Shown: positions 1 to 9,649, counted from the first letter of the stretch. The stretch is 64,000 nt of DNA from Methylopumilus sp947499625 (GCA_965234475.1 OZ248397.1:682001-746000), one strand, 5' to 3'. The notes: generated from the letters alone by a model not told the origin. Program-made: numbers and translations.

Positions 1-435
1 GCTTTAAAATTTGGCTATGCATTAGCTGAGCCGAAGGGGTTTTGGGAAATGCCGGTATTAAAAGCTATACCCATTCAAGAAGCATTCAGTCTTTTTAACG
101 AGCTTGTTATACCTATTCCTGTTTTACATGGAAAGTCAGAAATATACGGTTATCGAATCGGTAACTTAGCTTATCTAACTGACGTATCTCATATCCCTGA
201 AAATTCAATGAAACTTTTAGGGGGGCTAGATATCTTATTGCTTGATTGTTTGCGGATAAAAGAGCATCACACACATATCAATCTTGAACAAAGCTTGATG
301 TTTGCAAATCAAATAAAAGCCAAGAAAACATATTTGATTCATATGACACATGATTTAGAATATGAGTCATTAAAGAAAGAATTACCTGATCATATCGATG
401 TAGGGTACGACGGGCTTAAAATCATCATCAATTAA
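1..435 (+). CDS. MBL-fold metal-dependent hydrolase (PhnP-like), 3' part only
   Basis: The reading frame is open from the first base of the window, so this is the C-terminal 144 residues of a gene that starts upstream; the ATG at 49 is internal. Visible features fit the second half of a metallo-beta-lactamase-fold phosphodiesterase of the PhnP / phosphoribosyl cyclic phosphodiesterase type: a TDVSHIP segment (a metal-ligand Asp after a strand), an LDCLR..HHTH segment, and a late LIHMTHDLEY segment carrying the last histidine. The N-terminal HxHxDH metal motif must lie outside the window. It is followed 8 bases later by a small exported-protein gene. The fold is fairly sure; the substrate is not known. 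Confidence 0.75.
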   Translation, partial: ALKFGYALAEPKGFWEMPVLKAIPIQEAFSLFNELVIPIPVLHGKSEIYGYRIGNLAYLTDVSHIPENSMKLLGGLDILLLDCLRIKEHHTHINLEQSLMFANQIKAKKTYLIHMTHDLEYESLKKELPDHIDVGYDGLKIIIN

Positions 436-443
436 AGGTTAAT

Positions 444-815
444 ATGTCAACATTATTTAAAAAATTACTATTTATATTCATAGCTTTAGGACTGTCTTTT
501 CAAGTATTATCTGAAGGAAAGAAACTCTATACAGAAAATGAGTTTCTCGATGCTTTCGGGGCTAAATCTAAAGAAAAAGTATTGCAAATTCTAGGTGAGC
601 CCGCCAGAAAAGAGATGTCTGTAAAGCCTACGAATGCGAGCTCTGTGATTGGAAGATCCACAGAAAAAGGCGTAGGCTCTAGTAACCGTGTCAATATTGA
701 GATGTGGTACTACAATAATCTTGTGAAATCTGACGAAAAAAATACCTGGAAACAGACTGAGCTCACGATTATGAATGGTAAAGTTAACAACATAGGCTTC
801 TTTAATACGAGGTAA
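444..815 (+). CDS. Small exported protein, weakly BamE/SmpA-like
   Basis: The product has 123 residues. Residues 1-23 form a typical Sec signal peptide (basic start, hydrophobic core, likely cut after LSEG), so the mature protein should be periplasmic. The mature part has a pattern seen in small outer-membrane assembly-type domains: a helix with KSKEKVLQILGEPARKE, then a strand containing MWYYNN, then a final strand with LTIMNGKVNNIGFF. This 'helix, GxP turn, W-Y-Y strand' layout recalls the BamE/SmpA fold, but I do not recognise a named family. It sits between the MBL hydrolase end and two small unknown genes on the same strand, so a shared transcript is likely. Confidence 0.6.
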   Translation: MSTLFKKLLFIFIALGLSFQVLSEGKKLYTENEFLDAFGAKSKEKVLQILGEPARKEMSVKPTNASSVIGRSTEKGVGSSNRVNIEMWYYNNLVKSDEKNTWKQTELTIMNGKVNNIGFFNTR

Positions 816-820
816 TACGT

Positions 821-1069
821 ATGCGTGGCTCAGAAGACAAAGAGCTGCTGAACCAAGCGATTGATTTCGCGATCAACGATTCGTGGGAGGCTTCCCACGA
901 AATAGTTCAAGAGATCCATTCCGCAAAAGCTTATTGGATTCATGCCGTCCTTCATAAGATTGAGGGCGATGAATTTAATAGTCGTTATTGGTATGAGAGG
1001 GCGCGGCAGTCTTACGAAGTTTATAATGACCCAAAGCAAGAACTCATCTTCATAAAAAATAACTTATAG
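821..1069 (+). CDS. Conserved-looking small protein of unknown function
   Basis: The product has 82 residues, is mostly helical, and has no signal peptide or membrane segment, so it should be cytoplasmic. It is rich in acidic and aromatic residues (WEASHEIVQEI, AYWIHAVLHKIEGD, SRYWYERA). The 'WE..H...Q' and 'WYERA' helices look like a short helical-repeat pair rather than a catalytic domain. I do not recognise the function. It lies 5 bases after the preceding gene and 9 before the next, consistent with a small co-transcribed set. The antisense frame over the same bases is treated as a shadow. Confidence 0.6.
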   Translation: MRGSEDKELLNQAIDFAINDSWEASHEIVQEIHSAKAYWIHAVLHKIEGDEFNSRYWYERARQSYEVYNDPKQELIFIKNNL

Positions 1070-1078
1070 GGAATCCTT

Positions 1079-1303
1079 GTGGATAATCAAGATGCTGTAG
1101 AAGTCACATGTACCGACAATGGTAAAAAAGTCACTGGGTATATCTTAAATTACAGGGCAAAGGATCAATTAGAAATTTCTTTAAATACCGTTAAAATCAG
1201 AATGCAATATAAGTCAGGCATATTTGTAGGTTCAATGGCAGGTATGGAATTTGTAGTTCAAGAAGACACTTTGCCAAGACAATTTCAAGAATATCAAAGA
1301 TAA
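1079..1303 (+). CDS. Small beta-rich protein of unknown function (GTG start)
   Basis: The product has 74 residues starting at a GTG codon, preceded by AGGGA with about 5 bases of spacing; the next in-frame ATG is too far inside to be the start. The protein is short, mostly predicted strands, with no signal peptide or transmembrane segment. The end carries a GSMAGMEF segment followed by a polar tail. I do not recognise the family. It closes a run of three small unknown genes on the plus strand; the next 211 bases to the convergent TPR gene hold no coding frame I can support. Confidence 0.5.
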   Translation: MDNQDAVEVTCTDNGKKVTGYILNYRAKDQLEISLNTVKIRMQYKSGIFVGSMAGMEFVVQEDTLPRQFQEYQR

Positions 1304-1514
1304 AGCCCTTAAGGATTTTTGTAGTTCATTACTCAACATTTTTGAAATTTATTTTGATATTTTGTTGTTTTATTACCAAAAATGACATTTATTCAATTAT
1401 TTAGCTTTAAATTCATTGGTGCCAATTAGGTTATTCATAGTTTTTGTAACTTACCATTTTCATCCCTAAACTTCGTATAATGTATATTATGTAAAATCAA
1501 ATTTACAGCTTAAA

Positions 1515-2375
1515 TCAAAATGCCTTAAATAGTATTTTCAAGTCCTCCGCCCCAATATCGTTAACTATCTTAATTGCTTCATCGAACTTCGATTTACTAA
1601 GGGCCATATTCGATTTCCTTTTGTAATATTTACTTTCCGCGTACAAAACTTTAGCAAGGTAATACATTCCCCCATTCTCTCGAGCAAGCTTCTCAAATTT
1701 GAAAAGAGTTCTTTCGGTTGCATCTAGCTCATTAGCCTCGAGGTAATATGAAGCGAGGTTGATACCAGATTCTGCATATTCACCTAACAAACCCGTTCGT
1801 TCAAAAGCCAAATTAGCTTTTAACTCATACTCTATAGCTTTAGTGAAATTCTTAAGTGATGCATATGCAAAAGCAACTCTATCCAAATTTGCAGCACGTT
1901 CATCATCATTTGCAGCTAATGTATAAGCCTCAAGGAAAGCATTTGCTGCTTCATCGTATCTACTAAGAAGTAATGAAGTTTCTCCAACTTCAACTAAATA
2001 TAGACGCTTAAAAGATTTGTTTGCTTTAATCTTCGAAAAAGAATTTTTTAAATGTAAAAGGGCATCATCAAATCTTTTAGCTTCTTTTAATGTAATGCCT
2101 TCTAGTAAATCAGCCATTAAATGATCAGTATCACTCCTTGATAATTTACCTGCTAATTTAAAGTCATTTAAAGCCTCGTCGAAATGGTTAAGCCTTAAAT
2201 TTGCTTGTCCGTGACAAAAGGCAGATTTAAATTCAGCTTTTTTTGTTTTTAAGGCCTCTTCATTTTGGTTATCACTTAATAACTCATCGCATGATTTGAC
2301 TGGCTCTTTAGAGAGAGTATTTGTAGAAAAAAATACGCTTAGTAGTATTAATAAACATTGTGTTTTAAGTTTCAT
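1515..2375 (-). CDS. Exported TPR-repeat protein
   Basis: The product has 286 residues. Residues 1-22 are a Sec signal peptide (MKLKTQ, hydrophobic core, cut near NTLSK). The rest is a chain of helical pairs with TPR spacing: 'FDEALNDFKLAGKL', 'FDDALLHLKNSF', 'YDEAANAFLEAY', 'FTKAIEYELKAN' all carry the small-residue/aromatic pattern of tetratricopeptide repeats. It probably acts as a periplasmic scaffold; no partner is visible. It follows ligA on the minus strand with a gap of 5 bases, so it may be transcribed with smc-zipA-ligA. The first visible repeat starts at about residue 60, after a Cys-containing stretch. Confidence 0.7.
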   Translation of the reverse strand: MKLKTQCLLILLSVFFSTNTLSKEPVKSCDELLSDNQNEEALKTKKAEFKSAFCHGQANLRLNHFDEALNDFKLAGKLSRSDTDHLMADLLEGITLKEAKRFDDALLHLKNSFSKIKANKSFKRLYLVEVGETSLLLSRYDEAANAFLEAYTLAANDDERAANLDRVAFAYASLKNFTKAIEYELKANLAFERTGLLGEYAESGINLASYYLEANELDATERTLFKFEKLARENGGMYYLAKVLYAESKYYKRKSNMALSKSKFDEAIKIVNDIGAEDLKILFKAF

Positions 2376-2380
2376 AGTTT

Positions 2381-4396
2381 TTAAATTATAAGTTTCAAAA
2401 GTTCTTGTTGTGAAATTATTTTAACACCAAGTTCTTGCGCAGTGGCTAGCTTGCTGCCAGCATCTGATCCTGCAACAACATAATCAGTTTTTTTAGAAAC
2501 ACTTCCTGCAATCTTTCCGCCATTCATTTCAATAATTGATTTAGCTTCATCACGTGACATCGAAGGCAAAGTTCCAGTAAGTACAAAAGTTTTAGCCGCA
2601 AATATTCCTGAAGCAGATTTTTTAATATCATATTTGGGCCAATGAACACCTAACTCTATTAAAGATTCAATAACTTCCCTGCTCTTAGTTTGCCTAAAAA
2701 AATCATTGATCGATTTTGCAACTGTAGGGCCAATATCAGGCACAAGCTGTAAGCTTTCTTCCGTTTGTTTCATGATTTCATCTAAGTCCCCATAAAAGCC
2801 AGCAAGATCTTTAGCGGTAGACTCACCTACATTCCGAATACCAAGAGCATAGATAAATCGAGGTAATGATGTTGATTTGCTTTTTTCAATAGCATCTATT
2901 AAGTTCTGACCCGATTTTTCTGCCATACGGTCAAGGCTGACTAATTGTTGGAGTTCTAATTTGAAAATATCAGGTAGCCCATGAATCAAGCCTACGGTCA
3001 CTAATTGCTCAACAGATTTATCTCCCAATCCTTCTATATCCATTGCTTTTCGAGATGCGAAATGAATAATAGATTGTTTTTGTTGCGCAGGGCAAATTAG
3101 GCCTCCTGAGCAACGAATGATGGCTTCATCATCAATTCTGACAAGAGGTGAGCCACACTCCGGACATTCTGTTGGCATTTTAAATTTCGTAATTGTCTTG
3201 GGCCTCTTGTCAACGAGCACCCTTACAATCTCAGGAATCACATCCCCTGCTCTTCGAACGCTCACCATATCTCCAATATGAACATCTTTGCGAATCATCT
3301 CATCTTCATTATGAAGGGTTGCATTTGTCACAGTAACACCACCTACGAAAACCGGTTTCAAGCGCGCTACAGGTGTGATGGCCCCTGTACGACCAACCTG
3401 AACATTGATATCTAAAATTTCAGTTAAAGCTTCTTCTGCTGGAAATTTATGAGCAATAGCCCATCGAGGAGCTCGAGATACGAAACCCAACTCATTTTGA
3501 TAGTTAAAAGAATTGACTTTATAAACTACGCCATCGATATCATAGGCTAGTGCATCTCTTAGCTTTAATACCTTGTCATAAAAGCTTTGTAACCCTTTGA
3601 CGCCTTTAGCAATATTAGACAAGTCAGAAATAGGTAAATTAAATTGCTTTAAAAGTTGAATTGTTTCTGTATGAGTTTTTAAATGCAAATTAGGTTCGCA
3701 TATGCCCAGACCATAAGAAAAAAATGTAAGTGGTCTTGTTGCAGTTATTCTGGGGTCAAGCTGCCTTAAGCTTCCTGCAGCGGCATTTCTTGGATTTGCG
3801 AATTTTTTCTCACCTAAAGACTCTTGCTTTTGATTTAGCAATTCAAAATCTTTTTTAAACATTAAAACCTCACCTCTTACTTCTAAAATTTTAGGTGGGT
3901 TTATGTGATTGAGTTTAGTTGGTATTGAGCGAATAGTTTTTAAATTATGCGTGACGTTTTCACCTGTATATCCATCACCACGAGTTGCACCTTGCACAAA
4001 AATACCATTCTCGTAAGTAAGTGTGATTGCAAGCCCATCAAATTTTGGCTCAACTGCATATTCCACCTCATCGATACCAATATCATCTTTAATGCGCTTA
4101 TCAAAAGCCATTAGCTCATCTTCTTCGAAAGCATTGTTTAGAGATAGCATTGCTTGACGGTGAGCAACACTTTCAAAGGCATCTAGTGCCTTACCCCCTA
4201 CCCTTTGCGATGGCGAATCAGGTCGAATTAGTTCTGGATTTGCATTCTCTAAATCAACAAGTGATCTAAAGATTTTGTCGTATTCAAAATCGGAGATAGA
4301 AGGATTGTCAAAAACGTAATATTGATAATCGAATGCACTTATCTTTTCAATTAGTTCTTGAATTTTATTCTTAATATTTTCTTTATCGGCTTTCAT
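2381..4396 (-). CDS. ligA: NAD-dependent DNA ligase LigA
   Basis: The product has 671 residues, the usual length for bacterial LigA. It seals nicks in DNA using NAD+ in replication and repair. The adenylation domain carries the nucleotide-binding lysine in VEPKFDGLAI (Lys118). An OB-fold follows, then a four-cysteine zinc finger (CPEC...C...CP, about residues 407-432), helix-hairpin-helix repeats (for example LGIRNVGE, PDIGPTVAKS), and a C-terminal BRCT domain from about 595 (FVLTGTLP, GGKIAGSVSKKTDYVVAG). It directly abuts zipA upstream, in the smc-zipA-ligA order typical of proteobacteria. Confidence 0.98.
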   Translation of the reverse strand: MKADKENIKNKIQELIEKISAFDYQYYVFDNPSISDFEYDKIFRSLVDLENANPELIRPDSPSQRVGGKALDAFESVAHRQAMLSLNNAFEEDELMAFDKRIKDDIGIDEVEYAVEPKFDGLAITLTYENGIFVQGATRGDGYTGENVTHNLKTIRSIPTKLNHINPPKILEVRGEVLMFKKDFELLNQKQESLGEKKFANPRNAAAGSLRQLDPRITATRPLTFFSYGLGICEPNLHLKTHTETIQLLKQFNLPISDLSNIAKGVKGLQSFYDKVLKLRDALAYDIDGVVYKVNSFNYQNELGFVSRAPRWAIAHKFPAEEALTEILDINVQVGRTGAITPVARLKPVFVGGVTVTNATLHNEDEMIRKDVHIGDMVSVRRAGDVIPEIVRVLVDKRPKTITKFKMPTECPECGSPLVRIDDEAIIRCSGGLICPAQQKQSIIHFASRKAMDIEGLGDKSVEQLVTVGLIHGLPDIFKLELQQLVSLDRMAEKSGQNLIDAIEKSKSTSLPRFIYALGIRNVGESTAKDLAGFYGDLDEIMKQTEESLQLVPDIGPTVAKSINDFFRQTKSREVIESLIELGVHWPKYDIKKSASGIFAAKTFVLTGTLPSMSRDEAKSIIEMNGGKIAGSVSKKTDYVVAGSDAGSKLATAQELGVKIISQQELLKLII

Positions 4397-5416
4397 TTAA
4401 GAAAATAATCTTCGTGCACATGAGCTTCCAGGAGGGATATTTTTAGCTACCATTTGATTTTCAATTTTTTCAACCTGATATCTAATGCGCTCAATATGGT
4501 TAATATTAAGTTCTTTTTTATTGGAATCAACTAGCATACATTCAAGTTCTTTTTGAAAATTCGTAATCGACTCTAACATTGTGTCGAACGAATCTTTACA
4601 ACTTATGGTAAGTGGTAAATCCATCTGAAAAAGAATGCCTTGAATAAAGGGGTCAAGATTAAAACTTAAGGGCTGGTGATTTAAAGCGGTCACACGGAAT
4701 AGTGAGTGCTTGTCACGACCTTTGAATACATGATAGCCATCTTTGTTTACTTTGAAACCGTCTATTTTTAATGTTTCAATAAGTTTTTCATTATCAAATA
4801 TGCCATTATTTTTTGGGATGAGAGTTAAAGTCATCATATGATCAACAAGAGCGCAAAATTGATTAAGATCTTTTGCATCTTCTTCAATATTTGAATGAGA
4901 AAGCCAAATAAGACCACCATCTAAATCATTCTTGGTTTTTTCTGAAAGCATTCGAAATGTCTGTATGTGCGCTTGTGAAACTGGGCCTTGGCGGTTTACC
5001 AGTTGAATAGCAAGAAGTATGTGATCGAATGAAGCTGACCCACTTAAGCCCTCTGTGGACTGCCATGCATCTTCATTTTTACGAATGAAACTATGCGCAT
5101 GGGGAAGCTCAATAAAGTCTCTTAGGTTTAATTTAGAAGTGGCGCGGGTTGCTTTGTTAAGCTTTATAAGTGCAATAGCATCAATATCACGATAAATATC
5201 TTTTGGTAAATTTGAAAGTAGGTATTTTTCCGAGATACTTAAATCTTTATCATATGAATTTTTTTCTCTTTGGCTTACGCCATTTTCATCATATAAAAAA
5301 GAATCTTCAGCGTGTTTTTGTTTTCGATACTGGATAAGACGAATCCAGTTAAATATGATCATAGTAAGGATGATTACTACAGCAAGAATTGTCAGGGCAA
5401 ACTGAACATCAGACAT
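4397..5416 (-). CDS. zipA: Cell division protein ZipA
   Basis: The product has 339 residues. It begins with a single N-terminal membrane anchor (about residues 5-27) followed by a charged linker, and ends in a C-terminal domain (about 190-320) that matches the FtsZ-binding ZipA_C fold (SHSNIEEDAKDLNQF, LVDHMMTLTLIPKNNG, FRVTALNHQPLSFNLD, LFQMDLPL). ZipA tethers FtsZ rings to the inner membrane. The gene is between smc and ligA, the usual place in this group; its stop codon touches the ligA start. The linker is short and lacks the long Pro/Gln stretch of E. coli ZipA. Confidence 0.9.
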   Translation of the reverse strand: MSDVQFALTILAVVIILTMIIFNWIRLIQYRKQKHAEDSFLYDENGVSQREKNSYDKDLSISEKYLLSNLPKDIYRDIDAIALIKLNKATRATSKLNLRDFIELPHAHSFIRKNEDAWQSTEGLSGSASFDHILLAIQLVNRQGPVSQAHIQTFRMLSEKTKNDLDGGLIWLSHSNIEEDAKDLNQFCALVDHMMTLTLIPKNNGIFDNEKLIETLKIDGFKVNKDGYHVFKGRDKHSLFRVTALNHQPLSFNLDPFIQGILFQMDLPLTISCKDSFDTMLESITNFQKELECMLVDSNKKELNINHIERIRYQVEKIENQMVAKNIPPGSSCARRLFS

Positions 5417-5438
5417 GCTTGTAATAAGACCTGTTAAC

Positions 5439-8400
5439 TTAATTTGCCAGCTCCATTTTCTCGACTTCTTCTAAAGTTACTTCAACAATTCTGGATACGC
5501 CAGATTCTTGCATCGTAACTCCAATAAGTTGTTGAGCCATTTCCATAGCAACCTTATTATGTGATACAAATAGAAACTGTGTATTTTTTGACATCTCAGT
5601 CACCATATTTGTGAAGCGAAGGGTATTACTATCGTCAAGCGGCGCGTCAACTTCATCCATGAGACAAAATGGCGCTGGATTTAATTTAAACAAAGCAAAT
5701 ACGAGGGCTGTAGCAGTTAATGCTTTCTCTCCACCGGATAATTGACTGATGGTTGTATTCTTTTTGCCTGGGGGCTGGGCAGTTACTTGAATGCCCGTAT
5801 CTAAAATCTCTTCACCTAAAAGCTCTAGCTTCGCTTGGCCACCATTAAATAGCACCCTAAAAAATTCTGTAAAGTTTTTATTTACTTCATTGAATGTTGT
5901 AATTAATCGATCTCGTGTTTCTTTATCAATACGCCTTATGGCATCTTCTAAAGTGTTGCTTGCTGAGGTTAAATCTTCCACTTGACTATCAAGATACCCT
6001 TTTCTCTCTTTTTCGGAAATAAGTTCATGAATGGCAGCAAGATTGACAGGGCCTAATAAATTAATTTCTTCTTGCAGTTTGTTACACAACTCTTGCACTT
6101 CTTTAACAGTTGTTTTATCAGTGATTGATTCTGCAAGAACCACCTCATCCAATTGTGACTCATTAATTTCATTTTGAAATTGTTCGAATAATAATTTTGA
6201 TTCCTGCTCATTTAAACGAGATTGCTCAAGTTTGTCACGGATTGGGTGAACCGCCTGTTCAGTTTGTAATCGCTTTTGTTCGCTTTCACGTAAATCGGTT
6301 TCTTTTTGTGCAAGATTGTCACGTGATGCAATCAAGACTTTTTCTCGCTCATCTTTAATGGTCAGCTTTTCTCTAAGGGTTAATTGCAGTGCATCGATGC
6401 TTTCTGTGTTTATTGAAGCCTTAGCCAAGTTTTTTTTATTATTAAGGACAAGGTTATCTTCAGATAAAATATTAACTCTACTGTTTAACTCATTGATTTT
6501 ATTGTCAATAATTTTTAAATTAAAATGGCTTTCTTGTAGTTGGATTTCTGCTTCATTGATCTGCTTTCTAGCACTTTCGTATTCCAATTCATGGCGCTTT
6601 TTAATTTCCTCAGTAGCTGTTTTTTGCTCTAAAAATCTATGTGAGTCACTCTCTAAATTTTGGATCAGGCTAGACTTGGTTGTTTTATCGATCTCAATTT
6701 GAGTCAATTTTAACTTCAGTTCATTTTGCTCATGATTAATATTGCTATACTTTTCATTTGCATAAGTAATGCTTTGTTGAATTTTTTCTACTTCAATCTC
6801 TGTTTGATAAAGCTCATGTAGCGCATCTTTTAATTCTTCACTGAGGGAGTCTGCTTGCTCTTCATAATCATTTAATTGTAGCTCGGCTTCATTAAGATTA
6901 TTTAATACGTCTTTATAATTTTTTTCTATGGACGGAAACTTATCTTGTAGGACTTTGAGTCTTTCTTGGCGAATAAGAATGCCATTGAGAGATGCGTCTT
7001 TGCCATAAAATGAAACGCTATTTTTAGTAAAAATATCACCTTGTTGATTAACTAAAAATTCACCTTGTTCCAAATCACCAACGAAATTTTTATAGCTTTC
7101 ACCCTTTGGAATAAGGTAGCAATCAGATAGCCATTCTGATAGAAGATTTATAAGAAGTGGGTCACTAATTTCAATAGCATCTAAAGCAGAATTTAATTTA
7201 CTATTTTTGGGCTTATATGAATGTGACGCATTTGAGTTAGCAAGCACCATAGAAGCTGGTGGTCTATGCGCTATTGATTCATATTGAGCTAGAACAGCAT
7301 TTAATTTTCCACCAAGTGCAGACTCAATAGCTGTTACCCAGTCTGTTTTAATCTTTAACTTTTCCCACAAGCGATTTGAAGTGTTTATATTATGCTGAGA
7401 AGTCCAGCTTTTAAGGCTTTCATTTCCTTGAGTATCATCTTGAATTTGAGCGAGCGTTTTCATCTCACCCTCAATCTGGCTTAATTCTTTTTGTATCTCA
7501 ATTTGATGCTGTCTTAAAGTATCAATTTCTTCCTCGAGATCTGATGAGAGTGATTTATTTTCACTCATCTTTTCTTCAATTTTTTCTGCATCTGATCGCT
7601 TGTCATTTAGACCAGTTTCTTTCTCTTCGAGTTGAGATTTACCAGACAAATCAATATTGTTAATCTCATTATTTAAAAAAGAGATGCGTGCATTTGTTTC
7701 TACTTCAGTTTTATAAATAAAGTCTATCGTCGCTTTTTCAAGATTGATTTTTTCTTGTGTCGATTGAAATTGATTTGCAGTTTGATTAAATTGTTCTGAT
7801 GATGAAAGGTATTGCGCTTCTACTGATTGAATCGATGATTTAAGTGTATTAAAGCCCTGTTCTTTAGTCTTATAAAGCTCGCTTAATGCTGTTTTCTCGA
7901 TCAATGCCTCTTCAATTTCTTTTGTAAATTTAAGCTGATCTTCTGCATTCTTATTTAGATTAGCTTCAATTTCAACCAATTCTTTTTTGCTGCGCTCTAA
8001 AAGCTCATTTTGATTTCTAATGTTGTTTTCAATATTGGAAACTTCGGAATTGATTTCATAAAAGCTTGCTTGATTCTTATTAATTTCATCAGAAGCATTA
8101 ATATGAGCTTGCCTTAAATTTTCTACTTCAGCTTCTATTTTTCTTAAAGCTGCAGTTTGTTGCTCCAATTCATTTACAAGCTTTTCAACTTGAGACTGAT
8201 GTCTTTTCCAAATAATACTAGCATCACGTTTTTTTAATACCCAAACTTGTGCTTGATGAAATTTATGCTTCTCGGTGAATTCGTTATACTTTGTTGCAAT
8301 AACTGCTTGAGATTCAAGCTTTGCAATCTGCTGAATAATTTCATTTACAACGTCTTGGATGCGGCTTAAATTTTCCCGCGTATCTCTTAGTCTGAATTCT

Positions 8401-8939
8401 GTTTCACGGCGGCGCTCTTTGTATTTACTTACACCCGCAGCTTCCTCAAGATAACTTCTTAACTCCTCAGGTTTGGCTTCGATAATTTGTGAGATTGTGT
8501 TTTGGCCGATGATGGCATACCCTCTTCCACCTAAGCCTGTACCTAAGAAAAGATCAGCAATATCTTTACGTCTAACAGCTAAATTATTGATGTAATAAGT
8601 AGAGCCCTTTTCTCGTTCAATAACCCGCTTTACCGATATTTCAGCATACTGCGACCATTCTGTAGGTGCTTTTCCCAAAGAGTTATCAAAAATCAGTTCG
8701 ACGCTTGCGCGAGAAATCGGTTTACGATTTTCTGATCCGTTAAAAATGACCGAATCCATATTTTCACTTCGCATTTCTTTTGCTGAAGACTCCCCAAGCA
8801 CCCATTTCACGGATTCCATGATGTTAGATTTTCCGCATCCATTGGGGCCTACAATACCAACTCTTTGGCCTTGAAGTTGAATGGTAGTGGGATCTACGAA
8901 AGATTTAAAACCGGCTAATTTAAGTTGTATAAGTCGCAC
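5439..8939 (-). CDS. smc: Chromosome segregation protein SMC
   Basis: The product has 1166 residues, normal for bacterial SMC. The N-terminal ATPase half has the P-loop GPNGCGKSN (residues 31-39). Two long coiled-coil arms surround a hinge domain (about 510-640, with WVTAIESALGGKLNAVLA). The C-terminal half has the ABC signature LSGGEKALTA starting near 1067, Walker B FCLMDEVDAPLDD and a switch histidine in FVSHNK. It condenses and separates chromosomes, normally with ScpA/ScpB, which are not in this window. The gene is 22 bases upstream of zipA and divergent from queF. Confidence 0.98.
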   Translation of the reverse strand: MRLIQLKLAGFKSFVDPTTIQLQGQRVGIVGPNGCGKSNIMESVKWVLGESSAKEMRSENMDSVIFNGSENRKPISRASVELIFDNSLGKAPTEWSQYAEISVKRVIEREKGSTYYINNLAVRRKDIADLFLGTGLGGRGYAIIGQNTISQIIEAKPEELRSYLEEAAGVSKYKERRRETEFRLRDTRENLSRIQDVVNEIIQQIAKLESQAVIATKYNEFTEKHKFHQAQVWVLKKRDASIIWKRHQSQVEKLVNELEQQTAALRKIEAEVENLRQAHINASDEINKNQASFYEINSEVSNIENNIRNQNELLERSKKELVEIEANLNKNAEDQLKFTKEIEEALIEKTALSELYKTKEQGFNTLKSSIQSVEAQYLSSSEQFNQTANQFQSTQEKINLEKATIDFIYKTEVETNARISFLNNEINNIDLSGKSQLEEKETGLNDKRSDAEKIEEKMSENKSLSSDLEEEIDTLRQHQIEIQKELSQIEGEMKTLAQIQDDTQGNESLKSWTSQHNINTSNRLWEKLKIKTDWVTAIESALGGKLNAVLAQYESIAHRPPASMVLANSNASHSYKPKNSKLNSALDAIEISDPLLINLLSEWLSDCYLIPKGESYKNFVGDLEQGEFLVNQQGDIFTKNSVSFYGKDASLNGILIRQERLKVLQDKFPSIEKNYKDVLNNLNEAELQLNDYEEQADSLSEELKDALHELYQTEIEVEKIQQSITYANEKYSNINHEQNELKLKLTQIEIDKTTKSSLIQNLESDSHRFLEQKTATEEIKKRHELEYESARKQINEAEIQLQESHFNLKIIDNKINELNSRVNILSEDNLVLNNKKNLAKASINTESIDALQLTLREKLTIKDEREKVLIASRDNLAQKETDLRESEQKRLQTEQAVHPIRDKLEQSRLNEQESKLLFEQFQNEINESQLDEVVLAESITDKTTVKEVQELCNKLQEEINLLGPVNLAAIHELISEKERKGYLDSQVEDLTSASNTLEDAIRRIDKETRDRLITTFNEVNKNFTEFFRVLFNGGQAKLELLGEEILDTGIQVTAQPPGKKNTTISQLSGGEKALTATALVFALFKLNPAPFCLMDEVDAPLDDSNTLRFTNMVTEMSKNTQFLFVSHNKVAMEMAQQLIGVTMQESGVSRIVEVTLEEVEKMELAN

Positions 8940-9017
8940 AATATTCTTTTAGTGAAGTGAAGTAGGTGTTATCTAATAACAGTATAATAACTTTTTTTAC
9001 ATTGCTTATTTTAATCT

Positions 9018-9464
9018 ATGAACGCACTTTCTTTGGGAAAAAAACCAAGCGCGAAACCTACTAAAAAGCTTGAAACTTTTACTAATCCATGCCCTTCTCG
9101 GGACTTCCATATTCATATGCAAATTCCTGAATTTACCTGCTTATGCCCTAAGACGGGGCAGCCAGACTTTGCGACTTTATATCTTGATTACATTCCTAAT
9201 AAAAAATGTGTAGAGCTTAAAAGTCTTAAGCTTTATATCTGGTCTTTCCGAGATGAAGGCTGTTTTCATGAGGCCGTCACTAATCAAATTTTAGATGATT
9301 TAGTTAAGGCAACGGAACCACGATTTATCCGCCTTTGTGCTGAATTCTTTGTCCGCGGCGGCGTCTTTACTAATGTGGTCGTCGAGCATAAGAAAAAGGG
9401 TTGGAAGCCAGAACCTACAATTGATTTAACGCAATTTTCAAAACAATCAAACACTCGATCCTAA
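9018..9464 (+). CDS. queF: NADPH-dependent 7-cyano-7-deazaguanine reductase QueF
   Basis: The product has 148 residues, the short unimodular QueF type of the T-fold superfamily. It reduces preQ0 to preQ1 in queuosine synthesis. The catalytic cysteine is Cys43 in LCPKTGQPD with the general acid Asp50 seven residues later. The QueF motif ELKSLKLY and the substrate-binding His-Glu pair in CFHEAV are also present. It is a single gene divergent from smc. No Shine-Dalgarno is obvious before the ATG, and I see no preQ1 riboswitch pattern in the 78-base gap. queD and queG are elsewhere in the window. Confidence 0.97.
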   Translation: MNALSLGKKPSAKPTKKLETFTNPCPSRDFHIHMQIPEFTCLCPKTGQPDFATLYLDYIPNKKCVELKSLKLYIWSFRDEGCFHEAVTNQILDDLVKATEPRFIRLCAEFFVRGGVFTNVVVEHKKKGWKPEPTIDLTQFSKQSNTRS

Positions 9465-9469
9465 AAGGA

Positions 9470-9498
9470 TTGACTCGCCTATCAGCAGAACTTAAGAT
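9470..9498 (+). promoter_or_regulatory. Sigma70-type promoter of the tRNA-Ala/tRNA-Glu pair
   Basis: A -35 box TTGACT (9470-9475) is followed by a 17-base spacer and a -10 box TAAGAT (9493-9498). Downstream comes a GC-rich stretch (GGGCGGC), the kind of discriminator seen at stringently controlled stable-RNA promoters. It lies just after the queF stop codon and 22 bases before the mature tRNA-Ala. Assigned by pattern only. Confidence 0.65.
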
Positions 9499-9520
9499 GG
9501 GCGGCTTTGATCAAATACCT

Positions 9521-9596
<76 letters not shown>

Positions 9597-9649
9597 AATA
9601 CCTTATATCAAACGCTGTTCTATAGTAGAATAGCACCTTCTTTTCTTAG

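Noticed and set aside
49..435. Complete 128-residue gene starting at 49
   Set aside because: The frame is open back to base 1 and the sequence before the ATG continues the same domain, so this is the end of a longer gene.
6316..6702. 128-codon frame antisense to the smc coiled coil
   Set aside because: Low-complexity translation (Ser/Leu/Phe-rich) arising from the antisense of Glu/Lys/Asn-rich coiled coil; no initiation signal.
8940..9017. preQ1 riboswitch before queF
   Set aside because: The 78-base spacer has no C-rich pseudoknot pattern or the A-rich tail of preQ1-I/II aptamers.
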